Assembly: GCA_904063045.1 (NCBI GenBank)
Contig: CAJFCJ010000114.1
Location: 49,242-76,626, forward strand
Direction of reading: 5' to 3'
DNA: 27,385 bases
DNA from: Dimorphilus gyrociliatus
Lineage: Eukaryota; Annelida; Polychaeta; Dinophilidae
Of the stretch, positions 18,530 to 27,385 are shown one piece after another. Made by a program: the position numbers and the translations under genes. The notes beneath the pieces are model-generated. The model did no database searches and had not been told where the DNA came from. It saw nothing but the letters and a program-made list of their open reading frames with translations. Numbering within the stretch: the first letter of the stretch is position 1; each line of letters opens with the position of its first letter.

Positions 18530-20035
18530 TACAAGTTTAAAACTATGCATTGCATTTAGTTTTCACTTTACTGTTGGTAAATGCTTCTTTAAGATGGCTA
18601 TCAAACCAGAAAGTCAATGGCAGCATAGACCTGATGTTGTATTTTATGTAAAATTAGGTATGAAAAGTAAAATATCAGTGCAGAACTTATTGTACTCAAT
18701 CAATCAATCATCAACATAAAAAAATTAGCAGAACACACTTTAAAAATCAAAATATTCTCTTCTAGAGTAACGTTTTATATTTTTGTGTTGATATACTTAG
18801 TTAACATGCCAAAACAAGTTTTCTATTCTAAACCAATTCAGCCTAAGACTTTATCATAACTTTTTAATTCCTTCCAACTTGTAGTATAGATACATCTGAC
18901 TTACAAACAATTAATTAGCTTTTTAAAACTCACAAGCTCAACTGATAATCATTGACAACATTCATATTGAGATGAGAAAAATGTAAATAAATGGCAAAGC
19001 TATTGCTCACAAAATTCTTCAAGACAATCTGTATCCTTGATTGATCCTTGAAACAAATGAAAGAAAGAGAATATCTAAGAAACTGATACAAATTTGAGTG
19101 AATGCCATTTGAAGTTCTATACAGATAGGTTAGTTTTGAAATATTCCAATTTTTTAACATTCAGATTCACAATGTCAAGGACAACTTTCTTTTCCAATTA
19201 ACACTGCTTGTTACTCAATTTATTATGATATGAGAAACTGTAAAAGACAAAACACAACAATTAGCAATTTTAAAATTTCTAGGAGAAATCATGATGCAAG
19301 AGTCACGCGCTATGGTTTATTTACAGCTCTCCACCTGCAAAAGCTTTTAAATTGAGCAGTTGAGGTACAGAGTTGTTTTTTGGAGAATGTTTATTTCACT
19401 TCTTACAGTGTATATCAGTGTGAATCTTTTTCAATGGTTAATGGTAGGAGAGCCTCGTGAAATCTATTATTTTATACTGAACATACATATCCTGTTTTCT
19501 AATGAATTAATATGTTGCTATGCTTATGTCAATATTCTTGATGCATTTTTTAACATGTCTAGTAATTTTCTCATTTCTATGAAAACCAGACTATATGAAA
19601 TATTTGTACTAAGGTCAAAACACCACTCTTTTTGCAGATGACAGTAACATACGTGTAGTCATGGTGATATTAATATTGTCTAATGATGACAACAAATATG
19701 ATGTTATATATATGAATTTTGTTATTGCCTTGTATTTAAGGTAATCATGTAATTTGTAATTAAATATCATTTCTAATAGGCCTAATCAGTTTATAGAAGT
19801 TACGCTATATTTACATTTTGTCAATAAAAAACAAATAAATAAACACACCTGTTCATTGATCATATTAAATGCATGAATAAGTTAAAATTGAATAGGTCAA
19901 CGCTCTAATAGGCTACACTGTATCACTTCATTTTATAGGCAAAATTTCAAAGTAGGAAACAATGCATAATTTTAGGTCACGTGACTTTAGACTAGAGCTT
20001 TAATGATTTCAGGCAGATCCCTTCATTGTCAATTT
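18530..20035. other. Spacer of the inverted duplication, left part, no gene recognised
   Basis: AT-rich DNA without a convincing coding frame. A 93-codon plus-strand frame at 19360-19641 is hydrophobic and lacks any motif. No repeat family was recognised here. Confidence 0.6.
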
Positions 20036-20870
20036 TTAAAGATAACTAATTTCACAAACCTTTAATACTTCTAATTCATCGTATAGATTAACATAGACTG
20101 CTTGACAAGTATTCAACTGACAATTGCAATTATAATGACAAACTGTACTATTCTGATTTATTAATCGACAACTCTGAAAATTTCCATTGAAATCACCATT
20201 CACTTGATTTTCTAATGGCATATATACAAAAATTCCTTTATTTCCAATTCCTTCATTCTCATTTCGACATAATAAATTTTCACCAGTGATGTTCACTTGG
20301 AAAGTTCCACTTTCTCTATTGGCAGTTTCTTTCTCTTCTATGCCACGCGAAACTGACTGTGTGTTGGCTATTCCTCCCAAAAAACACGTCAATCTATTAT
20401 CTACTAAACGTATATATAAATATACATTAGTTTCTGATGATATTGGTTCGCATTTGGACTTGAGGTAACAACGATTAGTCGCATCTAATGCAACTGCTAC
20501 ACAGCTATTACGACTTGAACATAATTGTGTGCAATCAGTTGGCTGTTTGTCAGAATATACATTAATATCGTTGCTGTAGCAATTTTTGTTCATTTGAAAT
20601 CTATAGCCAGGTTTTTCCAAACGACTAAGGAAACATCCGTATCCAGGTTCGTAGCATAAATTTCCAGCAGTACATGATGATAAATCTTCAGAAGCATCTT
20701 GAAAACAGTTTGAAAACAATAAAAGTTTTTAATGAATGACTAGAGAAAACCTTACCACCGACTTGTACACGATCATTTCTTGTTATGTTGCAGATATTGT
20801 CAAATAAGCACAAAGAATTTTGCGTTAAAATAGCAAAAATGATTATTTTTATCATTTCTATTCTTTGCAT
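20036..20870 (-). CDS. Small secreted PAN/Apple-domain protein, two exons
   Basis: Exon 1 is 20870-20756 and exon 2 is 20697-20036, together 777 nt and 258 residues, split by a 58-bp intron in phase 1 (GTAAG donor at 20755, AAG acceptor at 20698). The start at 20870 gives a hydrophobic signal sequence (MIKIIIFAILTQNSLC); a second ATG at 20855 would also serve. Exon 2 holds a PAN/Apple-like fold with the spaced cysteines CYSNDI...DCTQLCSSRNSCVAVAL...CYLKSKC, typical of protein- or sugar-binding extracellular modules. A second cysteine-rich part (SCRLINQN...CHYNCNCQLNTC) follows that I do not recognise. No membrane anchor is seen, so it is probably secreted. It lies wholly in the spacer between the inverted arms and looks intact, so it may be a resident host gene. 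Confidence 0.75.
20698..20755 (-). other. 58-bp intron of the PAN/Apple gene
   Basis: Minus-strand GTAAGG donor and TTTTCAAG acceptor. The joined codon (G + AT) keeps the frame, and the combined coding length is an exact multiple of three. Similar in size to the other introns in the window. Confidence 0.75.
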
Positions 20871-21645
20871 TTTTGCAGATGAATGATACTTTGCAGATAG
20901 ACTGACTTTTACATCAAGAGGAAATAATAAATTATCTAGTATTTTTCTAACTACTTTAAACTGCAATTTAAGCTTGTCATACTTAATTATATTTTACTAT
21001 TAGTAATTTAGCAGACACTCAAACTCTTAACATTTCTAACTATTAAAAAATTATAGTTTTATGCTATAGAGAAAATTGGATTGTTATATATGTATTTAAA
21101 GTTGTTTAGGATGAATAAATATCATATTGATGTGTGCTTGGACAATATTATTCAAGTTGAACATAAATTCATAATCTGAATGTTTAAAATATGATAAATT
21201 TATAAATAAAACAAAATGTCAATCAGTTGGTGATTGGCAGATCTTGACCCTTATAAAATTCTTTGTTAACAGAATGATATCCATTTTATAATTTTATACC
21301 AATAGAATATGTATTGGGTAAATGAGTTCCAAGTGCAGTCTATGTTTAGAGAGAAGAGAGTCATGAACTTTGGAAGTGTATTCCCTTTCATACACTCACC
21401 AAAGCTTGCATTCATTTGGTCAAAGGTTTTCAAAGATAAGAGTTAACTATTTCATATTTCATATGTAACAAAACATTCTTTTGAACAAGAAAGACTATTA
21501 CATACATTATGTAACAAACCCTAACCCTTTGTGTAAACTATAACATGTTTAATGCGTATGTTTTCAATGCGGTATGTTTCTCTGCCAATTCTATTGTGGC
21601 TCCATCTATTTTTCTTACAGATTCTCTTAGATATAGAATAAAAGT
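20871..21645. other. Upstream region of the PAN/Apple gene, spacer right part
   Basis: AT-rich and without a gene. It should contain the promoter of the minus-strand PAN/Apple gene, but no clear TATA box or start site can be assigned. A weak match to the LTR-like repeat lies at 21298-21326. Confidence 0.55.
21298..21326 (-). repeat. Dispersed LTR-like fragment, copy 3 (weak)
   Basis: ACCAATAGAATATGTATTGGGTAAATGAG resembles part of 10318-10357 in the element 2 LTR and 9811-9850. The match is short, and chance similarity in AT-rich DNA is possible. Confidence 0.35.
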
Positions 21646-21786
21646 CTTTCTAAATTTCCTTTATATCTAGTTTCTAAATATCAATATGTCACTACTTCTA
21701 GGTGTATATCTGTTTTGTGAAATATTTTCCAAGCTTCAATTTTCTCCATATATATATATATATAAATATTTATGGGTAGGACTAAG

Positions 21787-23844
21787 TTATGCAGTGTCTT
21801 GTGTAGAATAAGCATCTTCTGAGTATGGCTTCCTTCTATTTGAAATTGATTTGAATAACTGAAATACAAATTAAAAAATCACAGTTAAAAACTTTCATAG
21901 TTTTTGAACAATTCAATAATTTTCTTCTCTGTACCTTCCAAGCAAAAAATTCTAGAAATTCAATAAGTGTGATGACAGAAGCTCCCAAGAGAAGTCCCAT
22001 AAAACCACCAACTTCGGATAGGAGGGATAGAAAACCAAATTTTTCATGTTGAGTGATCTTTTGATAACTCATTTCATTGTAGAAAACATTAACTTTTGCA
22101 AAATTCTTTCTGTTGATATTTATTTGAAAATTTGAATTAAAAACAAAATGTAACAAAGAGAGAGAGAGAAATCTTACAGGAAAAATTCTTTATCTATCCT
22201 AGAAATTTTGGAAAATTCATACATAAAAGCTTGAAGATTATTGTAATCATATAAAATTTCATAAAATACTTTTTGAGAGATATTAGGAAATTTAAATGTG
22301 TAATTTAGCATCTGATGAGAGAAATAGTAGTAACAATCACTCCAAACATGTTCAAAAAATATGTGTAAATTTTCTGTTGAGCAATTATGATTAACATTAT
22401 ATTCATTTTTTTTCTGAGAATATAAAGATTGTAAATCTTTCATTTGTTTATATGAAATATTTTCATCATTCCTATCTTTTTTTGGCAAAGGCCATATAAT
22501 ATCTTTTTCAACTAAAAGTTCAATGTCAACTACAGCTGTGTATATTTGATATTTACTATTCCAGAATATTGTATAGTCAGACTTCAACTCATCACAGAAA
22601 CTCATTAAACTTCTTATATTGTGAAGTAAATCATCCAAAAAAAAAGTATTTGATAAATTAAGCTTTTTAGTTGATGAATTCTCTTCTAAATATGATTGGA
22701 ATGTTTGAGTTCTATTTAGAACATTTTCATAAATTATTCTAATTGGTTTAATCCTGTTGTGAAATTCTCTAAATACTGAATAATTGATTGAAATCAATGA
22801 TTTCATTTGATTGATTTTTAATAAAATATCATTAAATACCAAATCTCTTTTACTAAATAGGCAAAGGGATTGAAAATTGATATTATTAAAATTATCTTCA
22901 ATATTGAAAAGGGTTTTGATAAAAGTTTGAATTTTGGTACCAATAACAACATAACTGTCATTTTTATTTACAATATTGTCAGCTATTAATTTTGTCATAT
23001 CTTTCAAGTTAATATAGAATTGATTACAAGTTTCATTGAATTTTAATGCTGCTGAACTATTATTATTATTAATATCTATTTCAAATAATCTCTCTATTTC
23101 CTTTAGATGGAATATCTGTAAACTTCTTATTCCATTGAAATCTCCATATAGCATATTTGCCATTTCTGTTACAACAATCCAAAATTGATGGAAATTTTGA
23201 TCAGCTTTCTTGTAGACACTCAGGTGAAAATGTTCCATAAATTTAATGCAACCTGTTTCCATTTTATCCATTTCACATAAGTTTTTTAGACAAGTGTTAA
23301 GATTTTGAAGGATAACATTCTTCTTCCTTTCACTTGGTCCAAATAATTTTTCCATAAAACTGTATGGGGAGAGCTCATTAATTATTTTTACAATTTGAGC
23401 GATATTTGATGAATTTAGGGCATTTTTCATTCTAGAAAAGTTATATTCAACAGTATTAACATCATTATTAAGCGTTTGAATATAATTTTCAAAATTTGAA
23501 ATATTTTTATCAAAAGTTGAAAATAATTTGAAAATATTTTTAATATTTTGTAAAAGTAAAATAGTTTTTGTTGTAAAAGGAGAAATAAATTGTCTATTTA
23601 GATTGAAGTTTTTATTAATTTTCCTTTCTTTAACTTCTAATATCTCATGATAATCATTTGTCAACTTTTTCATTCTCTTTAAATTTGCATATAACATTTT
23701 ATCAGCAGCAAATTCTGATATTGCTGAAAATGATAGATTAGGTTCATAAATAATTTGGTCACATGGTACAGGACAGGAGCAATCCATCATAATGTTATCA
23801 TCAGTTTTTGCTTTCTCCAATGATTCTTTTACACATCCATAATT
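21787..23844 (-). pseudogene. DEG/ENaC sodium channel, 3' part with two introns (right arm)
   Basis: Mirror image of the left-arm copy: exons 23844-22178, 22109-21935 and 21858-21787. The encoded 637 residues are identical to the left copy, with the CSCPVPC motif, the long central region, the GAS filter and TM2. It has the same missing 5' part and the same RT sequence upstream on the opposite strand. Complete protein identity, including in the unusual central region, points to a very recent duplication, gene conversion or an assembly artefact. Confidence 0.85.
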
Positions 23845-23847
23845 CTG

Positions 23848-24602
23848 TGACAAAGACCATACAGATTGCCACCCAACAAACAGCAGGAATGCAGGGATCA
23901 ATTAAATGGATTATTGGAAAATGGTCTAATTAGAGCAAGCAAAAGCCAATGGGCTTCACCCATTGTTTTTGTGAAAAAGAAAGAAGGAACATTAAGAATG
24001 TGTGTGGATTACAGAAAACTTAACAAGCAATCAAAAAAGAATTGTTATCCAATCCCACATCAGGAAGATTTATTTGATAAGCTTGGAGGAGGCCACAAAT
24101 ATTTCTCTATATTGGATTTAACAAGTGCATTTCATCATATTCCAATTAAAGAAGAAGATAAGGAGAAAACTGCTTTTATTACACCATTTGGTTTATTTGA
24201 ATTCAACCGCATGCCATTTGGTTTGGCTAATGCACCTTCACACTTCAGCTATATCATGGCAAATTTTGTTATTAATGGATTGGAAAACTTCTGCATTAAT
24301 TATATGGATGATATTATAGTTTTTACCAAAACATTGGAAGAACACTTTGTAGCTCTACAGAAACTTATGGAAAGAATCAAGGAAAAAGACTTCAGAATTA
24401 AACTGAGCAAATGTGCATTCTTACAAGAATCAGTTCAATTCCTTGGTCATAGAATTACACAGAATGGTATTGAAACTGATCCTGAAAAGATTCAGAAAAT
24501 AAAAGATGCCAAATTACCTATGTTTGCAAATACTCTGTTGAGTTTTGTGGCATTTTGTGGTTATTATAGAAGATTTGTTAAAGATTTTGCAAAAATCACA
24601 AA
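23848..24602 (+). pseudogene. RT fragment of element 2 family (right arm)
   Basis: This encodes the first ~245 residues of the element 2 RT region (fingers, palm with LDLTSAF and YMDD, and the connection up to FAKITK). It differs from element 2 by a Val to Ile change directly after YMDD. At 24603 the RT sequence is interrupted by the terminal repeats of the MULE, and the frame runs on meaninglessly into them to 24810. No LTR, RNase H or integrase follows in the window. Confidence 0.9.
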
Positions 24603-24608
24603 GAGTAT

Positions 24609-24740
24609 GGGAAAAAACGTCCTTGGGAAAAAACGTCCCTGGGAAAAAACGTCCCAGGGTGGGAAAAAACGTCCCAGTGTGGGAAAAAACGTCCCAAGGT
24701 TAGGAAAAAATGTCCCAAGGTTGGGAAAAACAAGTAGTGG
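24609..24740 (+). repeat. Left terminal repeat array of the MULE
   Basis: Seven or so degenerate units of GGGAAAAAACGTCC start near 24609, 24625, 24641, 24661, 24681, 24702 and 24723. The spacing grows from 16 to 20-21 bp, and the last units decay. The array faces the reverse-oriented units at the window end. Confidence 0.9.
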
Positions 24741-24927
24741 GAAAAGATATTTGAATTTTAAAAAAGATTGCTCTATTTTGGGAACCAATGGCAATATACT
24801 GAGAATATAATAATTAATAATGAATATATGTTTATTAAAATGTATTAAAAATGAAAAAAGCTAAGAATGTTATACAAAGTTTAAAAGTTACTAGAATAAA
24901 GTATAAAGTATGTTAAGACACTGAGAA

Positions 24928-26926
24928 TTATTTTGAATAGATTAATGCAATCTTCTGCAAGAGGACAGCAGATGTAATCATTCCCAATTTGTATTCATCC
25001 CAAACAGCAAATACTTGCTTCTGCTTCTGGATGACACTTTTCTTCTGATACTTCTTTAGCCTTTTTTCTGATAGAAGTTTCTCTACAACTGGAATAAGAC
25101 TTGATTCCTGTTTTAAAATATCTATGAGCATATAAAATGACCCTTTTGCAGGAGTCTTTTCATTTATTCTTCTGTGCCATCCTTCAACATCATTGTTGGT
25201 CCTGATGGCAAGACCAAATACAGACCAACAATTTGGTGTCCAAATTGAATGCTTAATCCAAGTACTTTCAATGTATTGGAAAAAATCCAAAAATTCATTT
25301 CTCTCAAAGGCCTCATCTTTTAGCATGTAGAAACTGTTTAGAATGGCTTCATCTGGAAGAAAAGGTAATGCCAAAACTTGTTTCAGCAGTCCTGCCTTCT
25401 TCTTTTCCATATTATATTGTTGTGTGTATCCCAAATTCTACAATAATTTAATAATAAGGCCAAGCACTGAATTTAAATATAAGCTTACTTGAATTTTTCT
25501 GTAGACAGCTTGTGTCCAATGGAAGACACAACCTTGAATAGGAATATTAGGGTAAACTGAGTTAAGAGCACTCCATATACCTAATTCAAAATCAACTACA
25601 AATTTGTCAGGTTGAAAACCATTTGTCAATTTTTGAATCTCCTTTTGATAAGATGAAGTTAATGAAACAGAATTAAGCAACCAAATCATACTTACTTTAA
25701 GAATCATTTTGTACACTTTTTTTTTCTTTGATGTTAAAAAAGCAAATGCTAATGGAATTTGTTTTGCTTCTCCATCATTTTTAATAAAAGAATGAACAGA
25801 AAAAAGCTGTACAAATGGATCCTTCACAGCCTTGAAAGTGCCATCTAAATACCATACTTTACTTTTACATAATAAAGACAACTGGTGCTTAGAAGCAAAT
25901 AGTAAAACTCTTTGATTTCTTACAACAATATCACTTTGAAGAAAATCATCTGGTATAAATGTTGTATTAAGTTCAAAATCAATTTCGTTTGGTTCTTTAG
26001 GCCTTGATTTTTGCCTATTGATATTGGCTAATCTCCTCAGATTTTCCAGTTTTGGTAGGTTATTTTCACTTTTATTTAAATTAATTAATAGATCTTCAGC
26101 AATTGCTCTTCCAGATGACTTGATGTCTGCATTAGAGATTGCTCTCAATTCTTTTCTAGCAGAAATATTCACAATAAGGCTTTTCCTTTTGTTATGATTG
26201 TGTTCATGTTTACTCTTTATGAAAATATTTCCTTTTTGTTGAATAATAACTGGACATTGAATATTCTTATTTCTAACAGAACATCTCCAGATGGTTCTCT
26301 TGTCACTTCTAGATTTTATATTAAAAGCATAGCCATTGTTGGTCAAAATATCTTTCCCTTTTTGACTTCCACCAATAATAATATGAAATTTGTCTGAGCT
26401 TTCCATATTCTCATTATTTTCAGTTTCATTTTCATGCAATAAATTTTCCTCCATATTAGAAGTATTGCTAACTTCTTTAAGACTACAATTGTCTTTAACC
26501 ATATTATTATGAGTACAACTCAGAGCAGCTTTTACAATAGGATCATCATTGATCACATCTGATAAACTAATGAGACAATATCTTTCACTCAAACTTTTGC
26601 ATGAAGAACACTTATCATCTTTCATTTCTGTAATATTAAGCAAAGTTAAATAAATGTATGTTTTACATAGTAAATATCACCTTTACAGATATGATGACAA
26701 AGTGAACATGTAGTTTCTTGAATCCTGAACTTTTCTGCACAATTATTGCAAAATACTCTTTCAGATTCTAAATTGAAAATGAAAAAAGTGAATAATTTAA
26801 TAAAAACATATAAAGAGACAGACCTTTGATGCATTTGGCATGGACATAATCTTGGCAGTCATTGCATTTCATCTTTCTCTGTCTGCCATAAAATCTTTTA
26901 TTACAATTAATACAAACAGGTGCCAT
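24928..26926 (-). CDS. MULE transposase with N-terminal zinc-binding region and FLYWCH-like domain, five exons
   Basis: Inferred exons: 26926-26824, 26767-26681, 26627-25696, 25641-25489 and 25437-24928; phases agree and the product is 594 residues. The N-terminus has paired CxxC motifs (CINC, CNDC with HAKC, CNNC, CSLC, CSSC) suggesting a treble-clef or PHD-like zinc fold. A FLYWCH-like domain follows: GYAFNIK, IWRCSV, CPV and HEHNHN. The MULE catalytic region has WYLDGTFK (first Asp), VVDFE (second Asp), GCVFHWTQ and, in the last exon, NNDVEGWHRR (Glu). It would bind the terminal repeats and cut and join DNA. All catalytic residues look present and no stop interrupts the exons, so the copy may be intact. 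One intron (25642-25695) is 54 bp and in frame; it is inferred from its GTAAGT donor and the continuous MULE motif on either side. Confidence 0.85.
25438..25488 (-). other. 51-bp intron in the MULE transposase gene
   Basis: Donor GTAAGC at 25488 and acceptor TTGTAG at 25438, phase 0. It contains the only stop separating the two large frames; its removal joins YRKIQ to NLGYTQ, a continuous stretch in MULE transposases. Confidence 0.85.
25642..25695 (-). other. 54-bp in-frame intron in the MULE transposase gene
   Basis: Consensus GTAAGT donor at 25695 and CAAAAG acceptor at 25642. The intron has no stop and is a multiple of three, so it hides in an apparently continuous frame. The codons on either side read VYKMILK and EIQKLTNGFQPDK, which fit the family better when joined. 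Confidence 0.7.
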
Positions 26927-27341
26927 TACTAAGTTTCTGCAAAAATAAATTCACTTTCAACTATCAAATATGGCTGCCTATACAAAAATTATAAATAATA
27001 ACTCACTGGAAAGAAGTGTTCTTAAACAATGTATAATCTTGTAATATTCAATAAACTAAATCAATACCAGAGTTTCAATGCTTAAAAAACAAATTAGCCT
27101 GAAAATATGCCAAGAAATGCAAAATTTATCTTTCACTTACAGACAAGACAAGGAAATAACTCATTTCTCTTTTAATAGCATTACATAATTCAGAGAAAAC
27201 TGGTAAAAACATCACAATACATATCCCTTTCTTCAAAAATATTAATATTTTATTCTATAAATGAAATAAACAGCAAAGAGAAAAACATTTCTGATTATAA
27301 GTATAAATAATTATGCCAAGTATATCTTTAGCCAGCATAGG
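26927..27341. other. Upstream region of the MULE transposase gene
   Basis: AT-rich, no gene seen. It lies between the transposase start and the right terminal repeats, so it should hold the transposase promoter. No convincing TATA box was picked out. Confidence 0.5.
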
Positions 27342-27385
27342 CCAACAATTAGGACGTTTTTTCCCAACAATTAGGACGTTTTTTC
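27342..27385 (-). repeat. Right terminal repeat array of the MULE (cut by window)
   Basis: Two perfect 22-bp units (27342-27363 and 27364-27385) carry, on the minus strand, GAAAAAACGTCC followed by TAATTGTTGG. The core is the same as in the left array in inverted orientation, but the filler between cores differs. The array probably continues outside the window. Confidence 0.9.

Larger units (their letters stand above)
21646..24602 (-). repeat. Right arm of the 2957-bp inverted duplication
   Basis: This is the reverse complement of 15573-18529, with only two differences found (23860 and 24313). The inner end at 21646 is sharp. The outer end at 24602 coincides with the start of the MULE, so the true limit of the duplication on this side is probably beyond the MULE and outside the window. 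Confidence 0.95.
24603..27385 (-). mobile_element. MULE-type DNA transposon with FLYWCH zinc finger, right end cut by the window
   Basis: The unit GGGAAAAAACGTCC is repeated in plus orientation at 24609-24740 and in minus orientation at 27342-27385, so the two blocks form inverted termini. Between them is one multi-exon transposase gene of the MULE family. The left terminus abuts RT sequence at 24602/24603; the element most likely inserted into the right arm. The outer right end and target-site duplication lie beyond the window. Confidence 0.85.

Noticed and set aside
19360-19641. A 93-codon plus-strand hydrophobic frame in the spacer.
   Set aside because: No motif, no splice context, non-ATG start, and the composition is that of the AT-rich surroundings.
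24609-24740. CRISPR-like array of short repeats.
   Set aside because: Units are degenerate with 2-7 base fillers, not unique spacers of constant length, and they pair with inverted units at the other end of a transposase gene, so they are transposon ends.
24564-24794. Proline/phenylalanine-rich frame over the MULE left end, and the tail of the RT frame up to 24810.
   Set aside because: Both are translations of the GGGAAAAAACGTCC array and have no coding sense.

Overview
The window is AT-rich eukaryotic DNA, almost certainly from an invertebrate animal. Evidence: spliceosomal introns of only 51-76 bp with clean GT...AG ends and matching phases, a DEG/ENaC channel gene fragment, a secreted PAN/Apple-domain gene, two env-bearing Ty3/gypsy-type LTR elements, and a MULE DNA transposon with a FLYWCH-type zinc finger. 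Very short introns, AT-rich coding sequence and env-bearing Ty3 elements would fit a rotifer or another small lophotrochozoan, but this is a guess; the sequence alone does not fix the taxon.

Layout. (1) 2-9158: an apparently complete but decayed LTR retroelement on the minus strand. It has two nearly identical LTRs (~645 bp), a tRNA-Ser-type primer binding site, one open gag-pro-RT frame, then broken RNase H, integrase, a second retropepsin-like domain, an acidic repeat region and a broken env-like gene. (2) 9159-10200: intergenic DNA with a (CT)11 run and a 25-bp palindrome. (3) ~10200-16327: a second element of the same broad family, also minus strand. It has its downstream LTR and an intact 1736-codon RT-RNase H-integrase-env frame, but lacks its 5' LTR, gag and protease. 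(4) 15573-18529 and 21646-24602: the two arms of an almost perfect 2957-bp inverted duplication. Each arm carries the 5' part of element 2's RT joined head to head to the 3' part of a DEG/ENaC gene with its introns. The 3.1-kb spacer holds a small two-exon secreted PAN/Apple gene. (5) 24603 to the window end: a MULE transposon on the minus strand, truncated by the window edge. Its ends are built of short tandem repeats of GGGAAAAAACGTCC, and its transposase gene has five inferred exons.

Order of events, as inferred: RT sequence became joined to a DEG/ENaC gene; the joined block was duplicated in inverted orientation (or the assembly folded back on itself); the MULE then apparently landed in the right arm, hiding where that arm really ends. 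The points most worth following up are the near-identical inverted duplication, the ~525-residue insertion in the DEG/ENaC extracellular region, the second retropepsin-like domain after the integrase in element 1, the uninterrupted pol-env frame in element 2, and the repeat-built ends of the MULE.
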